From assembly GCF_002358085.1 (NCBI RefSeq), contig NZ_NTJD01000012.1:1-37475 (forward strand): a stretch of 37,475 nt of DNA. Reading direction: 5' to 3'. Under the pieces are notes generated by a model. That model made no database searches and was not told the DNA's origin. It saw nothing but the letters and a program-made list of their open reading frames with translations. Origin of the DNA: Pseudothioclava arenosa. Lineage in GTDB: Bacteria; Pseudomonadota; Alphaproteobacteria; Rhodobacterales; Rhodobacteraceae. The translations under genes and the position numbers were made by a program. This document shows positions 1 to 6,670 of this stretch, one piece after another. Position 1 is the first letter of the stretch; each line of letters opens with the position of its first letter.

Positions 1-125
1 GCGGCTCGCTGGCGTTCAACAAGGACGTGATGGCGGTGCTGGAAAGCTTCGGGCTGCGCGAAGGCGCCAACTCGGAGCCGCGCGAATACGTGGTCGAAAA
101 GGCCTTCGTCGGCGACGGCATCTGA
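1..125 (+). CDS. fpr: Ferredoxin-NADP(+) reductase, C-terminal end (5' partial)
   Basis: Only the last 40 or so codons are in the window, ending in TGA at 123-125. The peptide reads GSLAFNKDVMAVLESFGL, then REGANSEPREYVVEKAFV and a short tail. This matches the C-terminus of bacterial ferredoxin/flavodoxin-NADP reductases, which have a CGS-x-AFN NADP-binding loop, then a helix, and finish in (F/Y)VVEKAFV. The enzyme moves electrons between NADPH and ferredoxin or flavodoxin and is cytoplasmic. The assignment rests on this short tail, so the family is likely but the exact subtype is not certain. Confidence 0.75.
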   Translation, partial: GSLAFNKDVMAVLESFGLREGANSEPREYVVEKAFVGDGI

Positions 126-208
126 GCTACTGCGCTGCGCGTAACCGACTTGAAATGATTGCCACTCATATCATATCGTAGGCCTGAACGCAGTGGAGTG
201 GTTTGAGG

Positions 209-433
209 ATGGCTCAAAAAGGACAGCACGTCGTGCCGTCTGGAGGCAAGTGGGCGGTTCGGCGCTCAGGTGCTTCCCGTGCGACGGTCGTGGTGCGCAC
301 TCAAGAAGAAGCGATTCAGCGCGCAAGGGATATCGCAAAGAACCAAGGCACTGAGTTGTTTGTTCACGGGCGCGATGGCCGAATCCGTGATCGTAGTTCC
401 TTTGGGAAGGACCCGGTTCTTTCTAAAGGCTGA
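209..433 (+). CDS. DUF2188 domain small protein
   Basis: A 74-residue protein when started at ATG 209. An in-frame TTG at 203 exists, but GGAG at 195-198 is better spaced for the ATG. It opens MAQKGQHVVPSGGKWAVRR and continues with a TQEEAIQRARDIAKNQGTEL helix and VHGRDGRIRDRSSFG. This is the DUF2188 pattern: a HVVP-x-GG-W-AV strand, a helix with regularly spaced Ala and Arg, and an HG-x-DG-x-I-x-(D/E)-x-x-(S/T)-(F/Y)-G strand. The molecular function is unknown. It ends five bases before the next gene, so the two probably form one transcript. Codon use is more T-rich at third positions than in neighbouring core genes, which suggests acquired DNA. Confidence 0.8.
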   Translation: MAQKGQHVVPSGGKWAVRRSGASRATVVVRTQEEAIQRARDIAKNQGTELFVHGRDGRIRDRSSFGKDPVLSKG

Positions 434-438
434 TCTGA

Positions 439-1061
439 GTGTTTGATAAGAACGTTTTCATTAATTGCCCATTTGACGAAAACTTCGCTCCACTTTTGGA
501 GACGATGCTTTTTGCTGTGTTTATGCTGGTCTCAATCCCCGCCTTGCGAATGAGCGCTTGGAGGCGGGTGAGAATAGGCTCGACAAAATTTACGAGTTGG
601 CTTGTGAGTCCAAATATTCAATCCACGATCTTTCACGCTGCAAAAGTTCAGCCGCGGGTGAGTATGCGCGGATGAATATGCCCTTTGAGCTGGGCATGGA
701 CTTGGGAGTGCGTCGTGCTGGAAATGAGCAGCTTTCGACGAAGCAATTTCTGATTTTTGAAGATCAACCCTATGAAACGAAGCGCACCCTATCGGATCTG
801 GGTGGGCAGGATATTGTTTGGCATAAGGGGGACTATCAGCTTGTTATCAAGGGATTGCGCGACTTCTTGAGCGTTCAGGTCGGGGTGCCTGGTTTGCCCG
901 GGGCGACAAAGTTGAAGGCCGACTATGAGGATTGTTCGGCATGGACCGTCAATAAGAAGATGGATGAGGGCCATACCGAGAGAGAAGCGCTTGCGCTTCC
1001 AACTGCCGAACGCTTGGCGGCAATGAAGGAATGGATTGACGCCGGAAAACCAGCGGTCTGA
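439..1061 (+). pseudogene. VFINCPFD-family nucleotide-binding-like protein, frame disrupted near 509-513
   Basis: Translation from GTG 439 gives FDKNVFINCPFDENFAPLLE, then runs into a wrong frame. From 513, one base back, the frame reads CCVYAGLNPRLANERLEAGE and continues through SKYSIHDLSRC and NMPFELGMDLG to a stop at 1061. Joining the two at the five-T run 509-513 (six Ts would restore the frame) gives about 207 residues. That is the size and order I recall for a widespread uncharacterised family: a hydrophobic strand with FINCPFD, a helix, a SxYSIHDLSR strand-loop, then NMPFELG. The fold looks Rossmann- or TIR-like, but that is inference. It follows the DUF2188 gene by five bases. The shift may be a mutation, a sequencing error at the homopolymer, or slippage. 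Confidence 0.7.
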
Positions 1062-1074
1062 TCGCAAAGACGGC

Positions 1075-3033
1075 CTATACGTCCAGTTCCTCAACAAACC
1101 GCGCGTTTTCGGTGATGTATTGAAAGCGCATCTCGGGCTTCTTGCCCATCAGGCGTTCGACCAGATCGCCGGTTTCGTTGGGGAATTCATCGTCGATCGT
1201 GACCCGGATCAGCTTGCGCGTGGCGGGGTTCATCGTGGTGTCCTTCAGGTCCTTGGCGTCCATCTCGCCCAGACCCTTGAAGCGCTGCACGTCGATTTTG
1301 CCCTTTCCGCCCAGACCCTTTGCCAGATATTTTTCCTTTTCCGCATCATCGGCCACATAGATGCGCCGCGCGCCTTGCGTCAGCCGGTAGAGCGGCGGGC
1401 AGGCCAGATAGAGGTGCCCCTTGTCGATCAGCGGTCGCATCTGGGTGAAGAAGAAGGTCATCAGCAAAGACGCGATATGAGCGCCGTCGACATCGGCATC
1501 GGTCATGATGATGATCTTGTCGTAGCGCAGGTCTTCGAGGTTGAAGCGCGAGCCAAGCCCCACGCCAAGCGCTTGCGCGAGATCGTTGATCTCCTGGTTC
1601 TGACCCAGCTTCGAGCTGGCCGCGCCCAGCACGTTCAGGATCTTGCCGCGCAAGGGCAACAGCGCCTGGGTCTGGCGGTCGCGCGCCATTTTGGCCGAGC
1701 CGCCCGCCGAGTCGCCCTCGACGATGAACAGCTCGGTTCCCTCGCGGTTCGTAGCCGAGCAATCCACCAGCTTGCCGGGCAGGCGCAGTTTCTTCGTCGC
1801 GGTCTTGCGCTGGGTTTCCTTTTCCTGCCGGCGGCGCAGGCGCTCTTCGGCACGCTGCACGAGGAAATCGAGGATCGCGCCGGCCGATTTCGTGTCACCT
1901 GCCAGCCAGTTGTCGAAATGGTCGCGCACCGAAGATTCCACCCAGCGCGCCGCCTCTTCGGTCGAGAGCCGGTCTTTCGTCTGGCCGACGAACGAAGGCT
2001 CGCGGATGAAGATGCTGAGCAGCGCGCAGCCGCCCGTCGTCAGGTCGTCGCGGGTGATCTGCGCGGCCTTCTTGTTGTTGACCAGCTCGCCATAGGCTTT
2101 GATGCCCTTCAAGAGCGCCGCCCAGAACCCGCTTTCATGCGTGCCGCCCTCGGGCGTGGGCACGGTGTTTGTGTAGGAATGGATGAACCCGTCGCGCGAG
2201 GGCGTCCAGTTGATCGCCCATTCGACCGAGCCCGGGACGCCGAATTTTTCCTCGAAACTGACCTTGCCAGCGAAAGGCCGCTCGGCATAGGTCATCGCGC
2301 CGGTCATCGTCTCGTTCAGGAAATCCGCAAGCCCGTTCGGGAAATGGAACGTCGCCTCGGTCGGCGTCTCGCCATCCTCGATCGCCGATTTCCAGCGGAT
2401 CTCCACGCCCGAGAACAGATAGGCCTTGGAGCGCACCATCTTGAACAGCCGCGCCGGTTTCAGCCGCAGCGAGCCGAAGATTTCCGGGTCGGGGTGGAAG
2501 GTGACAGTGGTGCCGCGCCGGTTCTGCGTGGGGCCGAGCTTGGCCACCGGGCCTTGCGGCACACCGCGCGAAAAGCGTTGCTCGAACAGTTCCTTGTTGC
2601 GCGCGACCTGCACGATCATCAGGTCGGAAAGCGCGTTCACCACCGAGGAGCCCACGCCGTTCAAGCCGCCCGAGGTGGAATAGGCCTTGTTCGAGAACTT
2701 GCCGCCCGCGTGCAGCGTGCACAAAATGACCTCAAGCGCCGATTTGCCGGGAAACTTGGGGTGCGGATCGACCGGGATGCCGCGGCCATTGTCGCGCACG
2801 GTGATCGAGCCATCCTCCAGCAGTTCGACCTCGATGCGGTTCGCGTGGCCCGCCACGGCTTCATCCATCGAGTTGTCGAGGATTTCGGCGACCATGTGAT
2901 GGAGCGCACGCTCATCTGTGCCGCCGATATACATGCCCGGGCGCTTGCGCACCGGCTCGAGCCCTTCGAGCACCTCGATCGAAGAGGCGTCATAGGTGCT
3001 CTCGGGCTGGGCGGAAAGGAGGTCGTCGGCCAT
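1075..3033 (-). CDS. parE: DNA topoisomerase IV subunit B
   Basis: A 652-residue type IIA topoisomerase ATPase subunit. With ParC it decatenates daughter chromosomes. The start is ATG at 3033 (MADDLLSAQ); a longer open frame to 3096 lacks support. The GHKL ATPase domain shows E50 and N54 in EILDNSMDE, DNGRGIP at 81-87 and GGLNGVG at 122-128. The transducer domain follows. The C-terminal TOPRIM domain has EGDSAGG and TDADVDGAH, then the QRFKGLGEM motif. The length fits ParE rather than GyrB, which is about 800 residues and carries an insert. The initial RPGMYIGGTDERALHHMVAE is also ParE-like. No parC is in the window. It converges on the accessory cassette, with 13 bases between the two stops. 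Confidence 0.95.
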   Translation of the reverse strand: MADDLLSAQPESTYDASSIEVLEGLEPVRKRPGMYIGGTDERALHHMVAEILDNSMDEAVAGHANRIEVELLEDGSITVRDNGRGIPVDPHPKFPGKSALEVILCTLHAGGKFSNKAYSTSGGLNGVGSSVVNALSDLMIVQVARNKELFEQRFSRGVPQGPVAKLGPTQNRRGTTVTFHPDPEIFGSLRLKPARLFKMVRSKAYLFSGVEIRWKSAIEDGETPTEATFHFPNGLADFLNETMTGAMTYAERPFAGKVSFEEKFGVPGSVEWAINWTPSRDGFIHSYTNTVPTPEGGTHESGFWAALLKGIKAYGELVNNKKAAQITRDDLTTGGCALLSIFIREPSFVGQTKDRLSTEEAARWVESSVRDHFDNWLAGDTKSAGAILDFLVQRAEERLRRRQEKETQRKTATKKLRLPGKLVDCSATNREGTELFIVEGDSAGGSAKMARDRQTQALLPLRGKILNVLGAASSKLGQNQEINDLAQALGVGLGSRFNLEDLRYDKIIIMTDADVDGAHIASLLMTFFFTQMRPLIDKGHLYLACPPLYRLTQGARRIYVADDAEKEKYLAKGLGGKGKIDVQRFKGLGEMDAKDLKDTTMNPATRKLIRVTIDDEFPNETGDLVERLMGKKPEMRFQYITENARFVEELDV

Positions 3034-3140
3034 GCTGCTCGCTTTCTGTGGTCGTTTTGAGAAACAGGGATAGCGCAGCTTGGGGCTCAGGGGCAAGCGG
3101 ACCGGTGGGACGGGGGCTCTGCCCCCATGGCCTCGCGGCC

Positions 3141-3208
3141 ATTCCCCCGGGATATTTGAGGCAAAATGAAAGAGCTTTCATCGAGCCGGAAATACTCCGG
3201 GGGTGAAT
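3141..3208. repeat. REP-like intergenic inverted repeat, copy 1
   Basis: An imperfect inverted repeat between parE and the GST gene. The left arm runs from ATTCCCCCGGGATATTT and ends in AATGAAAG. The right arm starts CTTTCATCGAGCCGG, continues AAATACTCCGGGGG and ends TGAAT. It is flanked by short GC hairpins, GGGGGC-tct-GCCCCC near 3112-3126 and GGGGGC-ggc-GCCCCC near 3222-3236. The same arms recur at 19811-19930, 29168-29197 and 33289-33356. It sits downstream of the minus-strand GST gene, so it may act in transcript termination or 3' end protection. Confidence 0.75.
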
Positions 3209-3236
3209 GCCGCAAGGCAGAGGGGGCGGCGCCCCC

Positions 3237-3902
3237 TTATGCGGTTTCGGCCAGGCGCGTGGCCCACATTTTCTTGAAGGCGGGGCGGGCCTGGCAATGC
3301 TCGAGCCAGCTGGCGACGCGCGGGAATTCGGTCATCAGCGGTTTGTGGCCCTGCGCATAGCGGACCACCTCGGCTATGTTGATATCGGCCACGGTAAAGC
3401 GACCGCCGACCATGTGGCTATGTGCCTTGAGATGGGTTTCGAGCACCGCGAAGGGGCGGCGCAGGCGGTCCGAGGCGGCCTCGATCACGCGCTGCCCGCC
3501 TTCGTCCGCACCGTTGACATAGGCGAACATGATCTCGAGGGCGGCATCCTCGATGCTGGTCGCGCCATAAAGCGCCCATTGCGTCATCAGCGCCTCTTCG
3601 CGCACGTCCTTGGGCGCGAGCGGCCCGCCCGCCTTCTTGGCGAGATAGAGGTTGATCGCGAGCGATTCCGACAGGAGCAGGCCTTCGTCCTCGATCACCG
3701 GGATCGCGCCCGCGGGCGAGAGGCGCAGGAACTCGGGGCTGCGGGTGTTGAGCGGCGCATCGGGTGCGAGCGGGTCGAGGCCCTGCGCCTCCAGCCGATA
3801 GGCCTGAATGACCGGCTTGAGATCGTAGCGCATGTCGAGTTCGTCGAGCAGCCAGATCGTGCGCGTCGCGCGCGAATGCAGCACCCCGTAAAGCGTGACC
3901 AT
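3237..3902 (-). CDS. Glutathione S-transferase family protein
   Basis: A 221-residue soluble GST. The N-terminal thioredoxin-like domain begins MVTLYGVLHSRATRTIWLL and holds the cis-proline region GAIPVIEDEGLLLSES, where the SES turn binds the gamma-glutamyl part of glutathione. The all-helical C-terminal domain includes the FTVADINIAEV motif, the N-capping box of this fold. The family conjugates glutathione to electrophiles or acts in thiol reduction; the substrate cannot be read from sequence. Ser11 in place of a Cys-x-x-Cys pair argues against a glutaredoxin-like role. It is transcribed away from ppk2, with 171 bases between the two starts. Confidence 0.9.
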   Translation of the reverse strand: MVTLYGVLHSRATRTIWLLDELDMRYDLKPVIQAYRLEAQGLDPLAPDAPLNTRSPEFLRLSPAGAIPVIEDEGLLLSESLAINLYLAKKAGGPLAPKDVREEALMTQWALYGATSIEDAALEIMFAYVNGADEGGQRVIEAASDRLRRPFAVLETHLKAHSHMVGGRFTVADINIAEVVRYAQGHKPLMTEFPRVASWLEHCQARPAFKKMWATRLAETA

Positions 3903-4000
3903 GTGAGTCTCCCTATTGTCTGGCGCACAGCCTGACGGGGCGCGCGGGAAATGAAAAGAGGGCAGATTTCGCCAAATTATTCGCGCAGCGCAGCATGATT

Positions 4001-4014
4001 TTGATGCGCATCAA
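4001..4014 (+). promoter_or_regulatory. Perfect FNR/FnrL-type binding site upstream of ppk2
   Basis: TTGATGCGCATCAA is an exact match to the FNR/FnrL/Anr consensus TTGAT-N4-ATCAA and is fully palindromic. Its centre (4007.5) lies about 27 bases upstream of a -10-like TTTAGA at 4035-4040. That would place the site near -41 from a start around 4047-4049, the usual class II activator position. The ppk2 start is at 4074. The GST gene starts at 3902 on the other strand, about 100 bases away, so it could also respond. Binding is inferred from sequence only. Confidence 0.75.
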
Positions 4015-4073
4015 GGAAAAGTTTGCCGATCCGGTTTAGAAACATCCCAAGTTTTCAGAACGGAGGGATGTAT

Positions 4074-5147
4074 ATGGACGATCAAATCGCGAAGGTCGCG
4101 GTGCAGGCCAAGCCTGAGGCGCCGCAGGGAGAGGTCAGTGCAAAAGCCGCCAAGGTGGCGAAGACCGCTTCGACAGGCGACGCCGTGAAAGTCGAGAAGC
4201 CCGCCGATCCCGCTGATCCGCATCCGGCGGTCGTGCCGGGTGAGGAGAAAACCTCGGGTGTCCGGAGCTTCCCGCGTGTTGACCCGAACGCGGTGCGCCT
4301 TGCCTTCGAGACCGGCAAATACCCCTATCCGCATAAACTCGCGCGCACGGCCTATGAAAAGGAAAAGGCCAAGCTGCAGGCCGAATTGCTAAAGGTCCAG
4401 AAATGGGCGCAGGAGACCGGCCAGAAATTCGTGATCCTGTTCGAGGGGCGCGATGCTGCCGGCAAGGGCGGCACGATCAAGCGCTTTACCGAGCATCTCA
4501 ACCCCCGTTTCGCGCGGGTCGTGGCGCTGAATAAGCCCACCGACGAGGAACGCGGCCAGTGGTATTTTCAGCGCTATCTCCAGTACATGCCGACCGCCGG
4601 CGAAATGGTGTTCTATGACCGCAGCTGGTACAACCGTGGCGGCGTCGAGCGGGTGATGGGCTTCTGCTCGCCGACCGAATACCTCGAATTCATGCGCCAG
4701 ACGCCCGAGCTGGAGCGGATGCTCGTGCGCTCGGGGATCCGGCTCTACAAATACTGGTTCTCGGTCACCCGCGAAGAGCAACGCCGCCGCTTCAAGTCGC
4801 GTGAAACCGACCCGCTCAAGCGGTGGAAGCTGTCGCCGATCGACCTTGCCTCGCTGGACAAGTGGGACGATTACACCGAGGCGAAAGAGGCGATGTTCTT
4901 CTATACCGACACCGCCGATGCGCCCTGGACGATCGTGAAGTCGAATGACAAGAAACGCGCGCGGTTGAACTGCATGAGGCATTTCCTCTCGACGCTCGAT
5001 TACCCCGACAAGGACCCGTCGATCGCGACCCCGCCCGATCCGCTGATCGTGGGCCATGCGAGCCATGTGATCCATTCCTCGGATCACATCCTCGGCGCGT
5101 CGCTGCACCCGGATGCGCGGCGCAAGGCGACCGACAAGCCGTCCTGA
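4074..5147 (+). CDS. ppk2: Polyphosphate kinase 2 (class I PPK2)
   Basis: A 357-residue kinase that transfers phosphate between polyphosphate and nucleoside diphosphates. Start ATG 4074 is chosen because GGAGG at 4062-4066 is seven bases away; ATG 4068 is too close to it. The core shows Walker A GRDAAGKGG at 125-133, EMVFYDRSWYNRGGVE at about 177-192 (Walker B and lid entry), then KYWFSVTREEQRRRFKSR and a DKWDDYTEAKEAMFFYTD block. A single PPK2 domain makes it class I, II or III; the motifs favour class I, GDP- or ADP-forming. The first 60 or so residues are an Ala/Lys/Pro/Glu-rich, probably disordered tail. An FNR-type box lies upstream and a terminator directly downstream, so it is monocistronic. 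Confidence 0.93.
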   Translation: MDDQIAKVAVQAKPEAPQGEVSAKAAKVAKTASTGDAVKVEKPADPADPHPAVVPGEEKTSGVRSFPRVDPNAVRLAFETGKYPYPHKLARTAYEKEKAKLQAELLKVQKWAQETGQKFVILFEGRDAAGKGGTIKRFTEHLNPRFARVVALNKPTDEERGQWYFQRYLQYMPTAGEMVFYDRSWYNRGGVERVMGFCSPTEYLEFMRQTPELERMLVRSGIRLYKYWFSVTREEQRRRFKSRETDPLKRWKLSPIDLASLDKWDDYTEAKEAMFFYTDTADAPWTIVKSNDKKRARLNCMRHFLSTLDYPDKDPSIATPPDPLIVGHASHVIHSSDHILGASLHPDARRKATDKPS

Positions 5148-5172
5148 GCCTCTGTTCAGACCAGAATGCCCC

Positions 5173-5200
5173 CGGGCGCGAGGAAACTCGCGCCCGTTTT
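5173..5200 (+). terminator. Rho-independent terminator after ppk2
   Basis: A ten-base-pair perfect stem, CGGGCGCGAG (5173-5182) with CTCGCGCCCG (5187-5196), GAAA loop, followed by TTTT. It lies 25 bases after the ppk2 stop. Confidence 0.9.
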
Positions 5201-5426
5201 CATGGCGCCCCGGGGCCGAGAGTGCAGGGGCTGTGGCACGAAATCGGGGAAATGTGACTCAGTCTCTTTGAATGTGCACACAATATGTTGAATTTCACAT
5301 GATTGCCGAAAATCTCGGCTTTCGTCAGTTTGTTGCTGCGGCTGCGAAATTGTTGGCCGCTGCGACGGACATACCCTTGTTGGACGTAAAACCAATCATC
5401 TGCGTGAAATTATCTGGGAGATACTG
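5201..5426. other. Intergenic region and probable promoter of the cytochrome c' gene
   Basis: No credible gene. The stretch is more AT-rich than its surroundings. It holds the palindrome TGTGCACA near 5273-5280 and an interrupted repeat TTGG-N8-CCAA near 5379-5394. Neither matches a consensus I can name. No FNR half-site pair is present. GGGAG near 5414 is the ribosome site for the cytochrome c' gene. Confidence 0.4.
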
Positions 5427-5891
5427 ATGCGTAAGCTTCTCACCGCCGCTCTGACCACCGCTTTTGTGCTGCCGGCCGTGGCCGCCATGGCCGCTCCGCC
5501 CGAAGACGTGGTGAAGGCCCGTCAGGGCTATTACAGCCTGCTCGGCCTCGAGATGGATGGGCTGGCCGCGATGGCCAAGGGCGAGGTGCCTTATGACGCC
5601 GAGGCCGCCAAGGCCCATGCCGCCAACCTCCAGGTGATGACCACCTATTCGCCGGCTGGCCTGTACGCACCGGGCACCTCCAAGGCTGATATGCCCGGCA
5701 AGACCCGCGCGCTGCCCGAGATCTGGGAAAACTTCCCGAAGGTCGGTGAAAAAGGCGCCGCCTTCCGCGAAGCTGTTGGCGAGCTGGCCTCGGTCGCCGG
5801 TGACGGCCTCGACGCGCTGCGTCCGGCGGTGGGCAAGCTCGGCGGGACCTGCAAATCCTGCCACGACGATTTCCGCGCCACGGATTTCTGA
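5427..5891 (+). CDS. cycP: Cytochrome c'
   Basis: A 154-residue periplasmic class II cytochrome c. The signal peptide (MRKLL, hydrophobic core, cleavage near A22-A23) sends it across the membrane. The haem site CKSCH is at the very C-terminus (C142, C145, H146), as expected for the four-helix-bundle class. The 130-residue mature length fits. Cytochromes c' bind NO and help protect against nitrosative stress, and some act in electron transfer. The next gene, a di-haem membrane cytochrome b, starts four bases after the stop, so the pair is an operon and the cytochrome b is the likely membrane partner. A strong terminator ends the unit at 6564. Confidence 0.92.
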   Translation: MRKLLTAALTTAFVLPAVAAMAAPPEDVVKARQGYYSLLGLEMDGLAAMAKGEVPYDAEAAKAHAANLQVMTTYSPAGLYAPGTSKADMPGKTRALPEIWENFPKVGEKGAAFREAVGELASVAGDGLDALRPAVGKLGGTCKSCHDDFRATDF

Positions 5892-5894
5892 GCC

Positions 5895-6518
5895 ATGGCC
5901 AACCAAGGCAAACCTGAAGCGGGCGCTCCGGCGCCCGCCCACGGCCGGACGGTGACGCTCTGGGATCCGGTCGTGCGCCTGTTTCACTGGGCGCTGGTGA
6001 TCAGCTTTTTCGCGGCCTGGGGGCTCGGCAAGTTCGGCCCCGACCAGATGACGCTGCATTTCTACGCCGGTTACACGATCGGCGCGTTGGTGGTGCTGCG
6101 GATCATCTGGGGCTTTGTCGGCCCGCGTCCGGCGCGGTTCACGAGCTTCGTCAAGGGCCCCTCGGCGATCCTGGCCTACGCGCGGCACCTGCGCGACCGC
6201 CGCCCGTCGAATACGCTCGGCCATAACCCGGTGGGCGCGATTTTCGTGGTCGGCATCCTGCTCGTGCTGGCAGTGCAGGTCGGCACCGGCCTGATCGGCG
6301 ACCCCGAGGATTACGTCAATGCCGGGCCGCTGGCCGATATGGTTACGATCGAGACCTCGCGTTCGGCTTTGGGCATCCATGAGCTGCTGGGCAACCTCGC
6401 GTTCTTCTTCGTGCTGTTCCACATCGGAGCGATCGCGTTCTATAAACGCTGGAAGGGCGAGGATCTGGTCACGCCGATGATTACCGGCAAGAAGGTGATC
6501 GAAGAGCCGGCCGAGTAA
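5895..6518 (+). CDS. Di-haem cytochrome b561 / Ni-Fe hydrogenase cytochrome b family protein
   Basis: A 207-residue inner-membrane protein with four predicted membrane helices. After a short soluble N-terminus come TLWDPVVRLFHWALV (H31) and QMTLHFYAGYTIGALVVLR (H55), then later histidines in IHELLGN and VLFHIGA. These are the usual axial ligands for two b haems, together with the WDP-x-x-R-x-FHW start and the R-x-x-WG-F-x-G-P-x-x-ARF turn. The family passes electrons between quinol and a periplasmic c-type cytochrome. Coupling to the preceding cytochrome c' gene, four bases apart, suggests it reduces that protein. Such a pairing is known from other proteobacteria, but the direction of electron flow here is inferred. 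Confidence 0.9.
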   Translation: MANQGKPEAGAPAPAHGRTVTLWDPVVRLFHWALVISFFAAWGLGKFGPDQMTLHFYAGYTIGALVVLRIIWGFVGPRPARFTSFVKGPSAILAYARHLRDRRPSNTLGHNPVGAIFVVGILLVLAVQVGTGLIGDPEDYVNAGPLADMVTIETSRSALGIHELLGNLAFFFVLFHIGAIAFYKRWKGEDLVTPMITGKKVIEEPAE

Positions 6519-6541
6519 GCGCGGCTCTACACCCTGAAAAT

Positions 6542-6564
6542 GGCGCGCTTCGGCGCGCCTTTTT
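6542..6564 (+). terminator. Rho-independent terminator after the cytochrome operon
   Basis: Seven-base-pair stem GGCGCGC (6542-6548) with GCGCGCC (6553-6559), TTCG tetraloop, followed by TTTTT. It closes the cytochrome c'/cytochrome b unit. Confidence 0.9.
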
Positions 6565-6670
6565 CGTTGGAGCGACCGGGTTGTTACGGGCGCGTCTGTG
6601 CCCTGTCGCACAGCCCCCTTGGCGGTTTTTGTCGCTGGACGGCGCGAGGCGCGCCCTCTAGCGTCCGCGC

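Noticed and set aside
1036-3060. A 674-codon open frame on the plus strand opposite parE
   Set aside because: It is the antisense of parE in GC-rich DNA; its translation is rich in Arg/His with no recognisable domain, while parE is a full conserved gene.
5273-5394. CRP/FNR-like sites upstream of the cytochrome c' gene
   Set aside because: TGTGCACA and TTGG-N8-CCAA are palindromic but match no full FNR or CRP consensus, so no regulator is proposed.
5325-6611. A long minus-strand open frame across the cytochrome operon
   Set aside because: Low-complexity Arg/Gly/His composition and full overlap with two well-defined cytochrome genes.
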